Shown: positions 14,581 to 27,540 of the stretch, piece by piece | Numbering within the stretch: position 1 is the stretch's first letter | How the letters are laid out: every line of letters begins with the position of its first letter | Assembly: GCA_015680685.1 (NCBI GenBank) | Contig: MNCI01006577.1 | Coordinates: 878,105 to 942,104 of the forward strand | Length of the DNA stretch: 64,000 nucleotides | From: Gnetum montanum | Taxonomy: Eukaryota; Streptophyta; Gnetopsida; Gnetales; Gnetaceae | Direction of reading: 5' to 3' | Translations under genes and position numbers: made by a program | Notes under the pieces: generated by a model | Database searches by the model: none | What the model was told of the DNA's origin: nothing | The model's input: only the letters and a program-made list of their open reading frames with translations

Positions 14581-14734
14581 ACTAATCTAATGGGTGTAGC
14601 TTTAGCTTCATGTTATCTATGATCTATTACAAGAGGCTCAAGAGTTATGATTATTTGTTGGAAGAGTACTAGCTTTTTCTCGCATGTATTTTATATAAGT
14701 ACAATAGGTTCTAAGAATTAGAATTTAAGGTAAT

Positions 14735-14940
14735 TACTAATATGAAAAAAAACTCCTAATGTATAGCCAAGACTAAAAATTAACACCTAAGACATAATAA
14801 TCTCTTGGGATATCATCACTTCTACTCTAAACTTAGTATTTAATAGTCATTAGATGATAGTTAAGAATGATAACTTAGAAACATAAGAAAGACATTAGGA
14901 ATCATAAAATTTTTCATGTTTAATGTTTGATAGAGTATAT
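14735..14940. repeat. third partial copy of the 13-14.6 kb duplication
   Basis: It shares 'taattactaatatga', 'agactaaaaattaacacc', 'tctcttgggatatcatcac' and 'gtcattagatgatagtta' with 13560-13770 and 14345-14580. Confidence 0.75.
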
Positions 14941-15139
14941 GATTTTCATTTATGATTTAATGTTAGATCTTCATTTAAATATTATGTTACATTGGGTTTG
15001 AACATTTATCTTATTGTAACTCAAGCCATAGCATTACCTTGTAGAGACACCAAAAGCCATAATGGCCATCTGGAAGAAGAAAACTTATTGTAATTTTAAC
15101 CTACTTTAAAGCACAAAAAATTTTTGGAAGCTTGATTCA

Positions 15140-18130
15140 AGAGGAGTACGAGTGATTACTAGCAGCACTACCTTGCAGTGACACCGAAAGTCATAATGGT
15201 TATATGGAAAATAAAAACTTATTGTAATTTTCGCCCACTAGAAGGTACAAAACCTTTTAGAAGACTAATTCAGATAGAGTGCAAGAGGCTATGAGTAGCG
15301 CTATCTCGTAGTGCCACACTAAAATTCACAATGATCATCCAAAAGATGAAAAGTGGTTGTACTTTGTGCCTTACCGATGGCCTAAAACTCCAAGAAATTA
15401 TTGCCTTCTGGAAGATCTGAATGCCTACTTATTGGGACTTCATTTGGATGTTGATTGCACTAACTTGAATTTTAAGTTGACTATGCTTCCAAATGATCCT
15501 CTACCTTTTGGTAGCCATAAACTCAGAGGAATTCTTCCTTTTTGAAAACCTTGAACACATATTGAATGATTTTCCACCTTTTGAATAATCCTTTTCATTT
15601 CGGAAGCCTATAAATCCAAGCCATTATCTCTTTTGGAAGGTTTTGATGTTTACCGGTTGAAACTAAGAAATAATGCTAGTCACAATGCCTCATAGTTTAC
15701 CTAGATAGTGCTTCCAGATGACCCTCTACCTTCCGAAAGCCATAAACTCTAACCAGTTATTCCCTACCAAAAGCTCTAAATGTCTTTCAAATAATCATTT
15801 TCCTTCCATAAACCTAAAACTTCAAGCAAATATTTCCTACTATAAGGTTTGAATACCTTCTAGTAGGTATTGCAAAAGGATGCTAGTTCTACTTTTTTAC
15901 AGTGTACCTAGACCTTGGTACTGGATGACCCTCTAACTTCTGAAAGCCACAAGCTCCAACCAATCATTTTCTATTAGAAGGTCTAAATTCCTTTCAAATA
16001 ATCTTTTGCCTTCTACATGATCCTCTATCTTTTGGTAGTCTAAAAGTCCAAGCAATTATTCCCTACTGGAAGTTCTAAATGCCTTCTTGTTGGGACTGTG
16101 AGAGGGTGCTACTTGCACTTTTTCATAGTTTCCGTAGACCTTGATACCAGATGAACCTCTACCTTTTGGAAGTCACAAACTTCAAGCCATTATTCCTTAC
16201 CAAAATGTTTAAATGCCTTTTAGAAGGGACTACGAAAGGTTGCTACACATAGTGGCTCGCAGTTTAACTAGTCTTTACTTCTAGATGATCCTTTGCCTTC
16301 TGATAGCCTCTAAATGCCTTCAAATGATTTTCTATCTACTAGATGACCCTCTACCCTATGGTGGCCTAAACCTCCAAGTAATTATTCTCTACTAGAGGTC
16401 TAAATGACCCTCTACCTTCCAAAAGGTACAAACTCCAACCATTTATTCTCTATTGGAAGGTCTAGATGGCTTTTGATTGATCTTTTGCCTTTCGAATGAC
16501 CCTATGCTTTCCAGTAGCCTAAAAATCCAAACAATTATTCTATTTTGAAAGGTCTGAATACCTTTTAGTTGAGACTGAGGGAGGATGTTAGTTGCACTAC
16601 CTTGCTATTTACCTAGACGTTGCTACTAGATGATCCTTTACCTTCCTGTAGCTATAAACTTAAATCAGTTATTCTCTACTAAAAGGTTTGGATGCCTTCT
16701 GAATAATCCTTTTCCTTCCAGTAGCCTAAAAATCCAAGCAATTATTCTCTTTTGGAATTTCTAAATGCCTTATCGTTGAGACTACAAAAGGATGCTAGTT
16801 GCACTGCCTTGTAATTTACTTAGAACTTGTTACTGGATGATCCTCCATCATAAACAAGCCATAAACTCCAACTAATTATTCTATACTAGAATGTTTAGAT
16901 ACTTTTTGGATGATCTTTTGTCTTCTAGATGATCATCTACCTTCTAGTAGCCTAAAGATCCAAGTAATTATTCTCTTTCAGAAGGTCTAAATACCTTTCG
17001 GTTGAAACTGCAAGAGGATGCTAGTTGCACTACCTCATAGTTTACCTAAACCTTGCTACCAGATTATCCTCTGCCTTCCAAAATCCACAAAATTTAGCCA
17101 ATTATTCTTTATCAAAAATTCTATATGCCTAAAACTCCAAGTAATTATTCTCTTTTGAAAGGCCTAAATACCTTCCAGTCAAGATTGTGGGAGGGTGCTA
17201 GTAATACTACCTCACAATTTACCTAGGCCTTGCTACCGAATGATCCTCTACCTTCCAAAAGTGACAAAATCCAACCCATTATTCCCTACTGGAAGGTCTG
17301 GATGTGTTTTGTGTAATCTTCTACATTTCAGATGATCCCCTTCCTTCGAGTAGCCTAAAACTACAAGTAATTATTTTCTTCTGGAACATCTAAATACCTT
17401 CTGGTAGGGACTGTGGGAGGATGCCAATCACACTTCATCACAATTTACCTAGATCTTAGTACTAAATGACCCTCTTCCTTCCAAAATCCACGAACTCCAA
17501 GAAATTATTTACTACCAGAAGGTCTGAATGCCTTCTAGAAAGGACAACAATAGGGTGCTACTTGCACTAGCTTGCAGTTTATCTAGAATTTTCTTCTAGA
17601 TAACCCTTTTCCTTTGAATAGCCTCTAAATGCTTTCTTGATAATCTTCTACCTATCAAATGACCCTCTACCTTTTAGTAGCTTAAAACCCAAAGTAATTA
17701 TTTCCTTTTAGTAGGTTTGCATGCCTTTTGGTTAGGGATTGTAAGATGGTTCTAGTCACACTACCTTGTAGTTTGTATAGACTGTGATACTAGAAGATCC
17801 TCTACCTATTAGAAGCCACAAACTTGAACTAATTATTACCTATCGGAAGGTCTAAATACCTTCTGGTTGGAACTGTAGGAAGGCACTACTCACACTAGCA
17901 CATAATTTAGCTAGACCATGCTTCTAATTGATCCTGCACCATTTGGAAGCCTTCCAAAAGGTTTAAATGCCTTTAAAATGATCTTTTGACTTTTGGATGA
18001 CCATTTGCCTTCTAAAAACCTAAAAATCCAAGTAAGTATTTCCTACCAAAAGGTTTGAATGCCTATCAATATGTACTATGGGATGATGCTAGTCATACTA
18101 GCTCATAGTTTCCATACTATCTAGGAGGTG
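15140..18130 (+). repeat. diverged satellite-like tandem array (plus orientation)
   Basis: About 3 kb of degenerate repeats. The recurrent order is 'gatgaccctctaccttc', 'agcctaaaactccaag', 'aattattccctac', 'gaaggtctaaatgcc', 'ttggtagggactgtgggagg', 'gatgctagttgcactacc', 'tagtttacctagacc'. The landmark 'gatgctagttgcac' recurs at about 15890, 16110, 16585, 16790, 17010, 17195, 17425, 17555, 17740 and later, so spacing is mostly about 180-235 bp with shorter deletion variants. Each unit includes hairpin-prone CCTTCNNGAAGG words. It is related in inverse orientation to 430-1660. No coding function is seen. Confidence 0.8.
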
Positions 18131-18623
18131 CAAGTATATGTGAGTCATAGTACATCATTGACAGCATGAGTATGCATGCATATCAACATGAGACACATCA
18201 TTGAGCATTATGACACATTATCCATGTACATCAATAAAAAATTCACAACATACATACCCATGGCCAGACCAACCACCTCATAGGCTTTATAATTTCTAAC
18301 AATGATAACCTTGTCCACTTCACCAATAGTGGAGAAAACATGACACTAACACGTCTCATTATCTGATGAGGTAGAAAATGCATGACATGAAAAGTCAAGG
18401 TGATGGGCTCCAACTGTAGACACTAGAAAATAAAGAGAAAGTAAGATGAACTTTACAAAACAACAATATGATGATAAAATTTGCATGGATGAAATCGTCA
18501 AGCTTTTTATCTTGCTACTCTTAAAAAGGTTGCATCACAAAAATAAACACACATAAAGGAAATTTCACATAAGTGATGGATAAGAGCCAAGTTTACTTAG
18601 TTACTAGCATGTCATCGGTTAAC
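18131..18623. other. non-coding flank of the giant retroelement
   Basis: No gene or repeat is recognised. It lies between the satellite-like array and the left LTR. Confidence 0.5.
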
Positions 18624-19301
18624 TAAAACACCACCAAAATTGCATGTTGTAACCATTTCTCATCATATAGCTTTCACCCCATGATACCTGAGGTAAAACT
18701 TCATTACAAATGTGAAGATTGTATCCCATAAGAGGCAATCTCACATATTTCATACTTTTGGGGTTGAAAATGCCTCATAAGTAGTCAAAGCATCATTCCC
18801 CAAGTGAAAAAAGTCACTTAGTATCTATATTTGGACTTGAGGGGGTCAAAAATGCCTTTTGGGATGCCAAAAATGGAAATTTAATGGGTTTTATGGGGGG
18901 TATACACTTTTCTACAGTGGAAACACTTGCTAGGGGTAAACCTCATCGACCCCTAGCATGGGGGGATGGGGGATTCTCCCTTAGTATGGAAACTTCATCC
19001 TCCAACATGGAGACTACATGCATAGTGTGGAAACCTTTTCCCCTCAACCTGGAAGCTTTTCCCTAGCGTGGAGGCTCCACCCCCATTATAGATACTGCAT
19101 GTCCCTAGTGTGGAAGCCACATGACCAAGATTTCTACATTCCATTAACTTCAAGGTTGATCAAGCACTTCAACAAGTATGGTAGAAGGCTCAACATGGAA
19201 GATCTACCTCTAGCATAGAATATGTGCTCCAATTACTATTTATAGTAAATGAAATGGCCATGTGGGGATGACACTTACTATATATGATAACCCACCACAC
19301 A

Positions 19302-19334
<33 letters not shown>

Positions 19335-20011
19335 NTCCTATATGAGGTAGAAATTTGTAGCAATTTGAAGCCAATATGTTAGCCAATTTGTAGCAAAAAT
19401 CATGGCCTAAAACCTATAAATAAACATCCCAATACCATTTCAAGGTTTCAAACTTTGGAAATTTTTGCATCCAAAAGCTCTTGCAACCTTGCAGAAATGT
19501 AGCTTCTTGGAGTCTACTAGTGTGGAACCCCTAACCCCTATTATTCCCTTTATTATCCCCTTGAGACTTGTGGATTTTTAGTTTCAATGCTACATTTATG
19601 GGATCCCCAATCCCTAGCATGGAGTAATTTTGTAGCCAAATTCCCCACTCTTCTCACCCCCCGTTAGTGATCCAAGTTGTAGATTTGAAGTTGTAGTATA
19701 GGAGATTCAATAGCATCAGGAGTGGTTGAGCACCTAAATCATGGAACATATCACACCGACTTCAATGAGCTCTAAACTCCTACCTTAGTGAACCCCCATT
19801 TACTCTCTCACAAGCATTTCTTATACACATTTCTAGAACTCATTCTTTATTATTTTCTCAACTTCCTATTTTGCATTTCAAAAGTCCCTAGGTGATCTGT
19901 CGAATCATTCAGGGAATCTTGAATCCCATTTTTTGGAGGCCCTAGGGATTCAAGGTTGAGGCTACTATTCTAAATCTCTTAATTTTTCAATGATCAATTT
20001 TTCAAATTGTA
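18624..20011 (+). repeat. 5' LTR of the giant element
   Basis: It aligns by eye with 43411-45220 through many shared phrases: 'attgcatgttgtaa', 'ccccaagtgaaaaaagtcac', 'atgccttttgggatg', 'ttccattaacttcaagg', 'ggaacccctaa' and 'caaatctctt'. The start is placed where similarity begins; the other copy begins TGAAACACC, here TAAAACACC. The end is placed at ATTGTA (GTTGCA in the other copy). It contains a C homopolymer and N at 19303-19335, so the true length is uncertain. The middle has several 'agcatggaaactt'-type repeats. Confidence 0.7.
19303..19335. repeat. poly-C run of 32 ending in N
   Basis: Thirty-two C followed by a single N. The right LTR has C7, then 311 N, then C7 at the homologous place (44086-44410), so the feature is ancestral to both LTRs but its length is not resolved. 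Confidence 0.9.
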
Positions 20012-20097
20012 ATAGTTCTCTAGCACTAGAAGAAGGTCCTCTGCCCAATTTCTGTGACCAAATATATAATTCCCATTACCAATATTCCAAGTTAAAA

Positions 20098-20138
20098 TAT
20101 TATTATTATTATTATTATCCCCCCCCCCCCCCCCCCCN
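20098..20138. repeat. (ATT)n microsatellite followed by poly-C and N
   Basis: An ATT-type run of about 20 bp leads into 19 C and one N, between the 5' LTR and the first gag frame. The N marks an unresolved join, so leader sequence or a primer-binding site may be missing here. I found no convincing primer-binding site after 20011. Confidence 0.85.
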
Positions 20139-20147
20139 CTAGCTCAA

Positions 20148-21900
20148 TTGATTGAGATGGAGGAAGAGGATAACAAGCATAGCTCAAAGAAACAACAGGA
20201 AGAGGAAGATGAGTTTAGGATGGAATCTGAGCTTCAAAACATCCTAGGAGGATTGTTCCAACAAACATCCTCCAAGGTCACAATGCCTTCCCCCAATGCC
20301 TTTGCTTTCTTCATGGGCATGGTGTCATCATCTTCCACTCCCTCCTATCCTACTATGACTAATTCCACACCAATCATAGTCACACATCAAACTTAATCAA
20401 TGTCATAACCAATGACCTAGTTTTCCACACAACCTTGATTTGGGAAACCATTAGTGGTGGTCCTCACCATCCCAAATCCATTCATTGCCTATGTGGGGTC
20501 CATCATGGGACCCCTGGTAACTCAAGGATCACATTATTTTCTTTGTTTAGCCCACAAGCTATGACCATAACACAACCACTCCCTTTTGTCTTAAAACCAG
20601 TAGTGAAGTCACAAGCCTTACAATATATGCCACAATCATATGTGCAACCCTTATAGCCAACAAGCCCACCACAAGCTTGGATTAGGCCTTCTAGATTATC
20701 TAAGACCTAACAAATGAGTTAAAGAGGCTCAAAGCCTCTACTTTCCAAAGTGTTAAGATTATGAATTTTTACCAAGATGATCCCATTAGTCCTATGATCC
20801 CATCCTTGACACTTCCTCCTAGTGTACCAATTCCCTATTTTAGTAAATACAATAGAGAAGGTAACCCCAATGCTCACCTTTTAACCTTTAGATCCAAGTG
20901 CTTACTATTGCAGTTGTGGCCTCATACTGTCATGAGGATTTTTCCTATGTCCCTAACTAGAAAAGCACTTGCTCAATACCATGCATTACCTAGAGGATCC
21001 ATATCCTCCCTTGAGGATTTGATAGCCAAGTTTGTTAACTACTTCAAGTATAACTTGAAGCCCAACACCATGCTTGGCCAACTCATGAAGGTCAAGTAGG
21101 AATCCCTATAACCTGTGCAAAAGTTCATCTAGTGGTGGAATGGACTGCTAAATGAAATACTAGAGCCCATAGTTGAAACCCATCTTTTGGCTATATTTAA
21201 GACAATGGTTAATAACTTTATGAAGTTCAAACTTTAATATCTTGACCTACTATCCCTTAGTAAAGCATCCTCTTAGACCATGAATATAGAGGATGTTGCA
21301 AAGACCAATCATGAACTAGCCTACATAGCATACAAAAATCAACATATGAAAATGGATAAGGAGAAGAGCAAACACAATAACATGGTTGTAGCAACTATGA
21401 CCAAAGAGGCAAAGACCACTAACCAAGGACCAAGGACCAACCCATCCAAGGTCCCTACTAATGACCATGATAACCAACCATCAACCTCTAGGGCCACTAC
21501 ATCAACTGCAACTAGGCCAAATTTTGAGTGGAAGGACCATAACAAGTACACTGCCTTACCTTTGAAACCATCTGAGTTGCTACAACAACTGTTGAAAGGC
21601 GGGTGCATGCAATACAAGTAGATGACCAAAGCTGCTCAAAGGAAGCATAAGTGGCTATGCAAAATACTAAAGGAGCCAGCTTGAGTAATAAAGGATCCTC
21701 AACTACCTAGGTACTTTAAACTAGACTATTTTTGCCACTATCACCAACTACTTGATCATGACATAGACTTTTGCCTCACCTTAAAGGATGACTTGCAAAA
21801 AATGATACATAGGGGAAGAGCTAGTCTTGGATGTTTCCAACCTAGTCAAACTACAAAATTAGTTGATGTAAGTGTACAAGGACTCAATGAATGCTAATAA
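20148..21900 (+). pseudogene. gag of the giant Tat-like element (broken)
   Basis: The structural polyprotein of a Ty3/gypsy element, which would form the virus-like particle. From the N-terminus there is a Glu/Lys-rich start near 20148, a low-complexity stretch with many stops, and then a retrotransposon-gag core at 20761-21240. That core shows the usual pattern: a PxPxFSKYNREGNP lead-in, 'FPMSLTRKALAQYHALPRG' and then SISSLEDLIAKFVNYF. A hydrophilic Thr/Ser/Pro tail follows (21280-21620). A zinc-knuckle remnant lies near 21727 (FCHYHQLLDHDIDFC), in which the usual second Cys appears to be His. Several in-frame TAG/TAA codons and frame changes break it. The downstream protease supports the call. 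It is not functional. Confidence 0.7.
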
Positions 21901-22589
21901 CAATCCTTATTTTATTTTATCATTCAACATTGATGATAATCAAAGACTAGTGAGGGAACCATTCATGATTTGGATACCCCTCGTGATGAAAGGGCCTCTT
22001 TAGCTTTTGCTAGCTCAAGACCCCATTTTTTGTCAAAGTACCATTACGAAAGCATCCAAGGGAATCTTTTGTCATCAAGGTACCCCAACCTAACCCAACC
22101 CCACCAACCATAGCCCAACCAACTAACATGATTACACAATGACCTCTTATGATGGTTAATGCTACCACCTTTTCCTCACAACCAAAATACTTCAACCAAG
22201 CAAAGGAAGAAGCATAAGCAAAAGCCTTGCAATAAGGGTGACAAGAAAATAGAGAAATGGAAGGAAGTGGATTCATCGAAGCCCACTTCCATCTCTTGAA
22301 TACCTATTACCTCCTATACCCAACCTGCTTCAACCAATAAGCCATAGGAGGACCCTAAAACCCATAGCCTAAACAAAGAGGAGAAGTCCTAAAAATAACC
22401 ACCTAAGGTCAAATTTTGCATTTTGGGGCACATGGAGGAAGTGAAGCATAATCAGGATGACAAGTCTATGGCCAATGATAAGAACTTTCTCAGTGTGATG
22501 GATAAAGTCAGATAATTCCTCAAGAAAAAGAATACAACTTTGAGATTATATGACCTGATCATAACTTTTTCCACACATCGTGATGTGTT

Positions 22590-23330
22590 AGTCTAGATGT
22601 TTACTTCCATCCCCATTAGTGAGGACATCCCCACTAATGAGGAATCTATCCATGTAGTGATGGTTCCTTCCTCATCAAGGGAGGATAAGTCAACATCCCT
22701 AGTATTTTACAATAGCAAAATTAAGGCCAATCCCCAAAATGGTGAAGTAACTAAGGCTCCTTTGTTCCTAACCATATGTGTATGGTAGTTTAAAGTGCAT
22801 CAAGTGCATGTTGATGATGGAGCCACAAAAAATGTCATCCTATGCACCATCATTAAATGCTTAGGCCTAACAAAGAAAATACATCCTATAACAACTATAG
22901 CTCTCAAGTCCTTCAATGAGGCAAGAGTTTCTGTCAAGGGGATTATATCTTTAAACTTTGTGGCAAGGGAGTAATTCCCCACAACCATCAATTTCTTGGT
23001 GGTGGAGGAGATACCAAGGTTTAACCTTATCCTAGGAAGATCTTGGTTGGCTTAATTACAAGTTGTATCTTCACCTATCCACCAAGAAATTCATCATCCT
23101 TACGAGGGAGGTGAAATCATCATTCACATTGATAGTGTAGTTTCCCTAGCTACCAACAATGTGGACATAGAGTAGGGGTCTAAAGTGGAGCTTCAAGAGC
23201 AAACTTCCAGCCATGAGATCCATCAACCCAAGAGAGAGTAGAAACCCAACAACAATGATGGGTAACAGGATGTGTCATGGGATGAACTCCCTTTCAACAT
23301 CATAAGTGAAAGGGATGGTGAGTATAAACT
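22590..23330 (+). pseudogene. retropepsin-like protease of the giant element (broken)
   Basis: The frame near 22800 reads VHVDDGATKNVILCTI, which matches the retropepsin pattern with the D-[ST]-G-A active site as DDGA. About 70 residues later, FNLILGRSWL matches the family's ILGR-x-W end. In the element this enzyme would cleave the Gag-Pol polyprotein. Premature stops (TAG/TAA after VWW, near 22970 and near 23055) break the frame. Directly downstream the coding signal ends; RT is not reached until about 39.5 kb, an unusual separation. Confidence 0.65.
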
Positions 23331-23339
23331 TATGTAGAA

Positions 23340-24165
23340 AAGGCCTTATACATTTCTGAACCTTTCAAAAATTAAGAAGAACTTACTAAAGTAACATCCA
23401 TCTCTACTCCTTCCATTTTGTGCCCTTATCACCTTTATAATTGTATGTACCATAACCATTTAGCCTAAGTTTTTCTCTTTGTTAACCAATCATTACCTTT
23501 TTTTTCTCTTATGTTTTATTTTACAATTTATGCATATAGCCTAGAAGTTTAATTTATTTGCATTTCCATTTATTATGGCATTATTTCTTTCTCTATTATC
23601 CTTATTTAGCATGATATAAACTAAAAAACCATAAAAAATTTAAATTAGAAAACTACCAAAAAAAATATAAGTTTCTCTTTAGCCTTAGTCCACTAAGAAT
23701 TTCAAGTGGCAACATGGCTTGCCATGGCCTTAAACTTGCAAAATCACATAGCCTAGCCTACCATGGCCTAAAATTGGCAACGTAACCACAATGCAACATG
23801 ACCCACCATGGTCTTAAACTAGAAAAACAACATAACCTATGCTTACCATGGCCTAAAACTAGCAAACGTCTCTTTTATCTTATTTACATTTAGCCTTTAA
23901 ACACATTGTTTAGCCATTTAACTTTATAACCAAAATTTTTAACATAGTAATTTACAACATTTTTATATATATATATCCAAAAAATGAAACCAAAAATTTA
24001 AATTTAAAATGTTTATAGCATACATAGCCATGGCCACACTGTGTGGCAAAATGTCAAAATAATAATAATAACAATCATACATAACATAGTCTTGGTTAAC
24101 AATAGCCATCAACATAAAAACAAAGATAATATAACTAGCAAGCTAAAATAGGCATATGGAGGATG
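23340..24165. repeat. spacer with short 'CCATGGCCTTAAACTAGCA'-type repeats
   Basis: 23700-23880 repeats a roughly 30-40-bp theme (ACATGGCCTACCATGGCCT followed by taaactagcaa). The same theme recurs just before RT (39010-39090) and after integrase (42290-42480). The rest is AT-rich and non-coding. Confidence 0.65.
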
Positions 24166-27100
24166 CTAAGGGGCTCTCAAAGAAGGAAGTGGTGGGTCAT
24201 CTCCACCCTCACCACTAAAGCCATTAATGTCTCCTGATGCCTAAAATACAACAACACATAACTAGTTAGTAACTAATAGCCAAAATCATAACTTAAAATA
24301 AAAACAAAACATAAAATGCATCAAACCTATGGGGACTCTGGCTCCATGACTTTTGGGGGTAAATATGGAAGGCCATCCTCCAAACGATAAAGGATCTAGT
24401 CCTCTATCATATTGACTGAATCAATATCCCCAAGATCAATGTTGGTGAGGATGTGAATCCTATCTACTATGGTCCAAGTAGGTGGCCTAGGGTAATAGTA
24501 GCCATAGAGGTCTCATCTACAATAGTGGTAAGTTCAAGAGTAGAGAATTTCTCCACCATGAGAGTACTCTCAAAGAGTTGATAGGAACTCTCCACCTAAA
24601 TCCCCTAAATGAACAGCTCTCTCTTATGCTGTTCAACTGAATCCTCCTTGAGTCACTTTAGGTAGGCCTCATGATCAACCTTATACTATCACTTGTGGTC
24701 CTTTTGTATCCTACCCCATTCTAGGATCCAAGCATAGTGATCTTTCCAATCCTAAATCTCCTAGGAGATGAGGTCTATCTACATTTTTTTCTCCACCATC
24801 TCCTATGAGAGCACTACCTTATCCTAGATGGCATGCTAGTAGTAGGCCCACATGATCTCTTTAGTCTATAATTTCCGTAAGTTATCCACTTGGACTTCCA
24901 CAAAGGTCTTGCAGTCTTGGATATCTCTGATCATGTCCTACTACCATTGAGTTTTCTCCCTCAAGGCCATAACTTACTTTCATAGGTAGTCATTAGACCT
25001 CTCAAGTTTCCATGAAGTTTTTACACATGACATTGGTAAATCAATAACAATCTCATATAACTTTAAGGGTACACTAAAGACATCAAAGGGAAGCTTCAAC
25101 AAGGAGTTGATCTCCATGTCTCAATTGGGGTTTCACTACACAGACAGCACTACACCAACATAAAACTCAACTATACAAATAGTTTACAACCTAAGATAGC
25201 CATAACATAAGTACAACCTATAACATAGCAATATGACCAAATAAAATTAAACCAACAAGTTCTTACCTATCTCAAGTGCAACTTGTTACAACTAGTTGAT
25301 GATGTCCTTAGCCATCCCATGCATAAACTTCATCTTTTTTGGGACCTCTACCCATGTTTCGAATAAAACTTAGGAACAATGACTTACACTAATGGCTCAA
25401 GAACTACTATAAGCATAACAATCATCGAATTGTTAGGAGAAAAGCCACAATAAAACAATAGAATATAATGGGAACGATTAAGACATGTGCATACATGGTT
25501 CCTCCTCCTCTTCCTCTACGATGAAATCAAGGGATGCACCTAGTACTACCCCACTAAACAAGGCATCTAGATAATCTATATTTATGTTAGTGAACCCTTT
25601 AGTCTCATGTTGCTATAAGAGCACCTCATCTACACACCTTTGTTCCTCCTATGTTATTGCAGCTACACATCTTTATGCTTTCTCCTTTGCGCCAACTTGG
25701 ATTACCATTTCCTAATGCTTGGCTATAATGATGACACATAAAAAATCAATTAGCACACGAAACCATAATGTAGTCATAAAATCTTAAAACATAGAATAGC
25801 CAAAACTTAGATAAAACTTACCTTTGACTACCTTTCATGATGACTTAAGCTTAAACTTAAGCTTCTTTGAGGTAGGCTGGTCTGATGATGGTGGTGGTTC
25901 CTCTATGGGCCTCTTGAGCTTGGTCTTGGCTTTTCTTTCAACTTCCCTATGTTACCATTTAGCCTCCAAGATGCTTGTTGGGATCGTGAGAGGATCCTCC
26001 TCTAGGCTATCAAGAGATTCACATCATCTAACACTAAGATCCTTGGTGGTAATAGACATTGATTCATCCATCTTATTTGATGGATTCTAGGCCAGCATCA
26101 TTGGATAAATGTGCTTTATCCAAGGCCTAGAAAGTTGGTCTATGTCTTGGGCAACCCATCGCTCATTCCTCCACTCCACCAAGAACTCTATGAACCTCTT
26201 CAAGTAACTTGAAAAGAATGCAAAATAGGTGTGGATTATGGTAGAGGTGTCTACATGGAACCTAAGAATCTCATCCTAAAGCCCAACAACTTAAGTAGCC
26301 ACCTAGTTTAATCTAAAACCATCAATCAAGATCCTTTTAAAGGTCCACCCCTACACAATGGTGATTAACTTCTTTTGTAATAATAGTTTGGGAAATGGAT
26401 GGGACCTAAACAAAGGATATGATGCCTTTGCATTAAGTTCATGAAGTTATCCATGGAAATCTTGGAGTGGCCCATGTTGGCACCAAGCCACTCCAGAACT
26501 TCCTCATGATGGCCCACTTCCTTCACTATTCTGATGGCAACCTTTGCCCCATCAATGGGAACACCAAAAAAATTGTAAAAGGTGCCCTCATCAATGGCTA
26601 TGGTAATCGACATGCCTCAGATGATGGTATGGAAATGATTGGCTTCTTCATTGAAGGAGTCAATGACATGCAGCATCTCCATAGTAGCGATGAAAAAGAT
26701 AGGTGTCATAAATAAATCAAGCAAACCCACATGCTCAATGTTTTCTTGAATCTATCTAGGATCATTTCCCCTTAACCACTCCTATGCCATTATCACCTCA
26801 CCAAACATCAGGATGAGGGTATTCTCATGGCATCCTGCAAGTGGTAAAGTGATGTCCTGCAAGGTAACAACTAAACATTTAGCATCAACATAGGTAGGTT
26901 TAATAACTAGTTAAAACAATAAAACACTTAAGACTTTAATAACCATAAAACACTAGATTTTATAGCCCTTATGTTTACCTTTCTTATTCTTCTTTAAGGT
27001 GGTTTGAGTAGAGGTTCTAGCTGCAAGGGTCTAATCTAGAGTGCTCTTAGATCCCACCCACTAGTTTTGTATCATCTTGTTAGCCACACACTTCTTGTAG

Positions 27101-27540
27101 ACAATGTCAAACTTCTTAGTGTACTCACCAAAGTCCCCTCTCAACTGTTCATACACAATAGTTCTCATTTTGGGCCCCTTGGTGAATTCATCTAAGATGG
27201 TTTGAGCCACAACCAAGGTTTTATCATTAGTGATTAAGCCTTGATCAATGATCCTATACCTATAAGAAGTTCACAAAACCAACAAAGTTAGGAAAGGTAG
27301 TTTAGCCAACAAAGTGAAAAAACATAAAAACACTATAAAAACCATGCTTATCCCTATAGATGGTACACAATGCCAAGCATGTTATGGAACAATGTGTGGA
27401 CTCTATGTGCCACCATCAGAGTATTGTCAGTGTTATACTAACTATACTTTAGCATAGTTTAGATCTCCATGAGGTAGCATGGGCTAATCATGTCTGCTTC
27501 TATGTTGTATTATGAGGTGGATTATCAATAGTGAGACATC
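24166..27540 (-). pseudogene. decayed multi-exon gene antisense inside the giant retroelement, function unknown
   Basis: Read on the minus strand this region gives long protein-like stretches bounded by GT/AG junctions. Apparent exons are about 27540-27354, 27259-26979, 26856-25822, 25722-25495, 25406-25267, 25135-24327 and 24240-24166. Introns between them are AT-rich and start GTAAAC, GTAAGT, GTATGC, GTAAGA or GTTTGA. Landmarks in order: IEADMISPCYLMEI; QTILDEFTKGPKMRTI; then MLHVIDSFNEEANHF and FYNFFGVPIDG in the long exon; a Lys/Pro-rich tail ending KKLKFKLK; YLDALFSGVVLGASLDF; a charged, probably coiled region; and a last exon ending PPLPSLRAP. Most internal stops are TAG or TGA where Gln or Trp fits, plus at least one frameshift near 26375. 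The FYNFFGVPIDG region resembles the 'GxxxxxxxxxInxxLGLP' pattern of plant transposon/plant-mobile-domain-type proteins, but I do not recognise the family. Frame is not kept across every junction as I read it. Confidence 0.6.

Noticed and set aside
430-18130. CRISPR-like array interpretation of the repeated words
   Set aside because: Repeats are degenerate, of unequal spacing and without unique spacers; the sequence is plant nuclear.
21339-21629. 96-codon minus-strand frame opposite gag
   Set aside because: It lies opposite the gag tail, which has recognisable element context on the plus strand.
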